Assembly: GCA_021795095.1 (NCBI GenBank)
Contig: JAJYPU010000010.1
Location: 1-30,098, forward strand
Direction of reading: 5' to 3'
DNA length: 30,098 nucleotides
Source: Actinomycetes bacterium
Lineage (GTDB): Bacteria > Actinomycetota > Acidimicrobiia > Acidimicrobiales > RAAP-2
Within the stretch, counting starts at the first letter, position 1. Every line of letters starts with the position of its first letter. The translations under genes and the position numbers were made by a program. Under the pieces are notes generated by a model. It was not told where the DNA came from and did no database searches. It was given only the letters and a program-made list of their open reading frames with translations. This document shows, piece after piece, positions 30,015 through 30,098 of this stretch.

Positions 30015-30098
30015 ATGGGCGACGAAGAGCTCGACGACTACGAGTCGACCCTCGAACTGGCGTTGGTCCAGGAGTACAAGGCCGTGGTGGGGATGTTC
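30015..30098 (+). CDS. DUF2469-family protein, 5' end only
   Basis: The first 28 codons are in the window. The N-terminus MGDEELDDYESTLELALVQE, followed by YKAVVGMF, closely resembles the start of DUF2469 proteins such as Rv2901c, small acidic actinobacterial proteins of unknown function (from memory, they begin with 'EDLEKYETEMELKLYREYKDIV'-like sequence). The gene lies 7 bases after rplS. The Mycobacterium order is rplS-lepB-rnhB-Rv2901c, so this supports the identification and suggests two genes are missing between. The right edge cuts the gene. Confidence 0.8.
   Translation, partial: MGDEELDDYESTLELALVQEYKAVVGMF

Overview
The window looks like chromosomal DNA of a high-G+C actinobacterium. 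From about 12 kb to the right end it carries the housekeeping order known from Mycobacterium and its relatives: rpmB | DAK2 gene - recG - rsmD - coaD - sepIVA-like - yceD - rpmF - plsX - acpP - rnc - mutM - smc - ftsY - ffh - rpsP - khpA - rimM - trmD - rplS - DUF2469 gene. GTG and TTG starts are frequent and many genes overlap by 4 bases. The compact arrangement without lepB or rnhB after rplS, and promoters placed directly against start codons, would suit the class Acidimicrobiia. That class assignment is an inference, not something the sequence proves.

Left part, 1-3.5 kb (accessory). A fragment that may be the end of a transposase is followed by an intact tRNA with anticodon CAU (probably tRNA-Ile2). 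The 3' 43 bases of this tRNA recur, with one mismatch, 2.27 kb downstream. This is the footprint of integration into a tRNA 3' end. The enclosed segment holds one large gene, an archaeal-type (ATPase_2/DUF234) AAA+/STAND ATPase with a winged helix and a PD-(D/E)XK-like C-terminal domain. A near-identical 14-bp palindrome lies over its promoter and again just after its stop codon. The segment also has a 94-bp inverted-repeat element and a cluster of 19-bp direct repeats, but no visible integrase. Just outside the right repeat lies a complete yefM-yoeB toxin-antitoxin pair with a recognisable two-site operator.

Middle part, 3.5-12.2 kb. A divergent module pairs a TetR-type regulator with a DHA2-family drug exporter and an NADPH-dependent FMN reductase. 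Then come a small exported protein, an MFS-like membrane protein and a type II NADH dehydrogenase. A convergent GTP-dependent PEP carboxykinase gene is followed by a divergent thiL. The exporter and the NADH dehydrogenase are broken by three frameshifts, and each is repaired by adding one G to a short G run. Read errors are therefore as likely as true decay.

Right part, 12.2-30.1 kb (core). Ribosome assembly and translation (L28, L32, S16, L19, RimM, TrmD, RsmD, KhpA, YceD) are interleaved with lipid synthesis (PlsX, ACP), coenzyme A synthesis (CoaD), DNA repair (RecG, MutM), RNA processing (RNase III), chromosome organisation (SMC) and protein targeting (FtsY, Ffh). Several genes here (DAK2, rsmD, smc, ffh) have a TANNNT box 6-8 bases before the start codon and no Shine-Dalgarno sequence, as expected for leaderless mRNAs.
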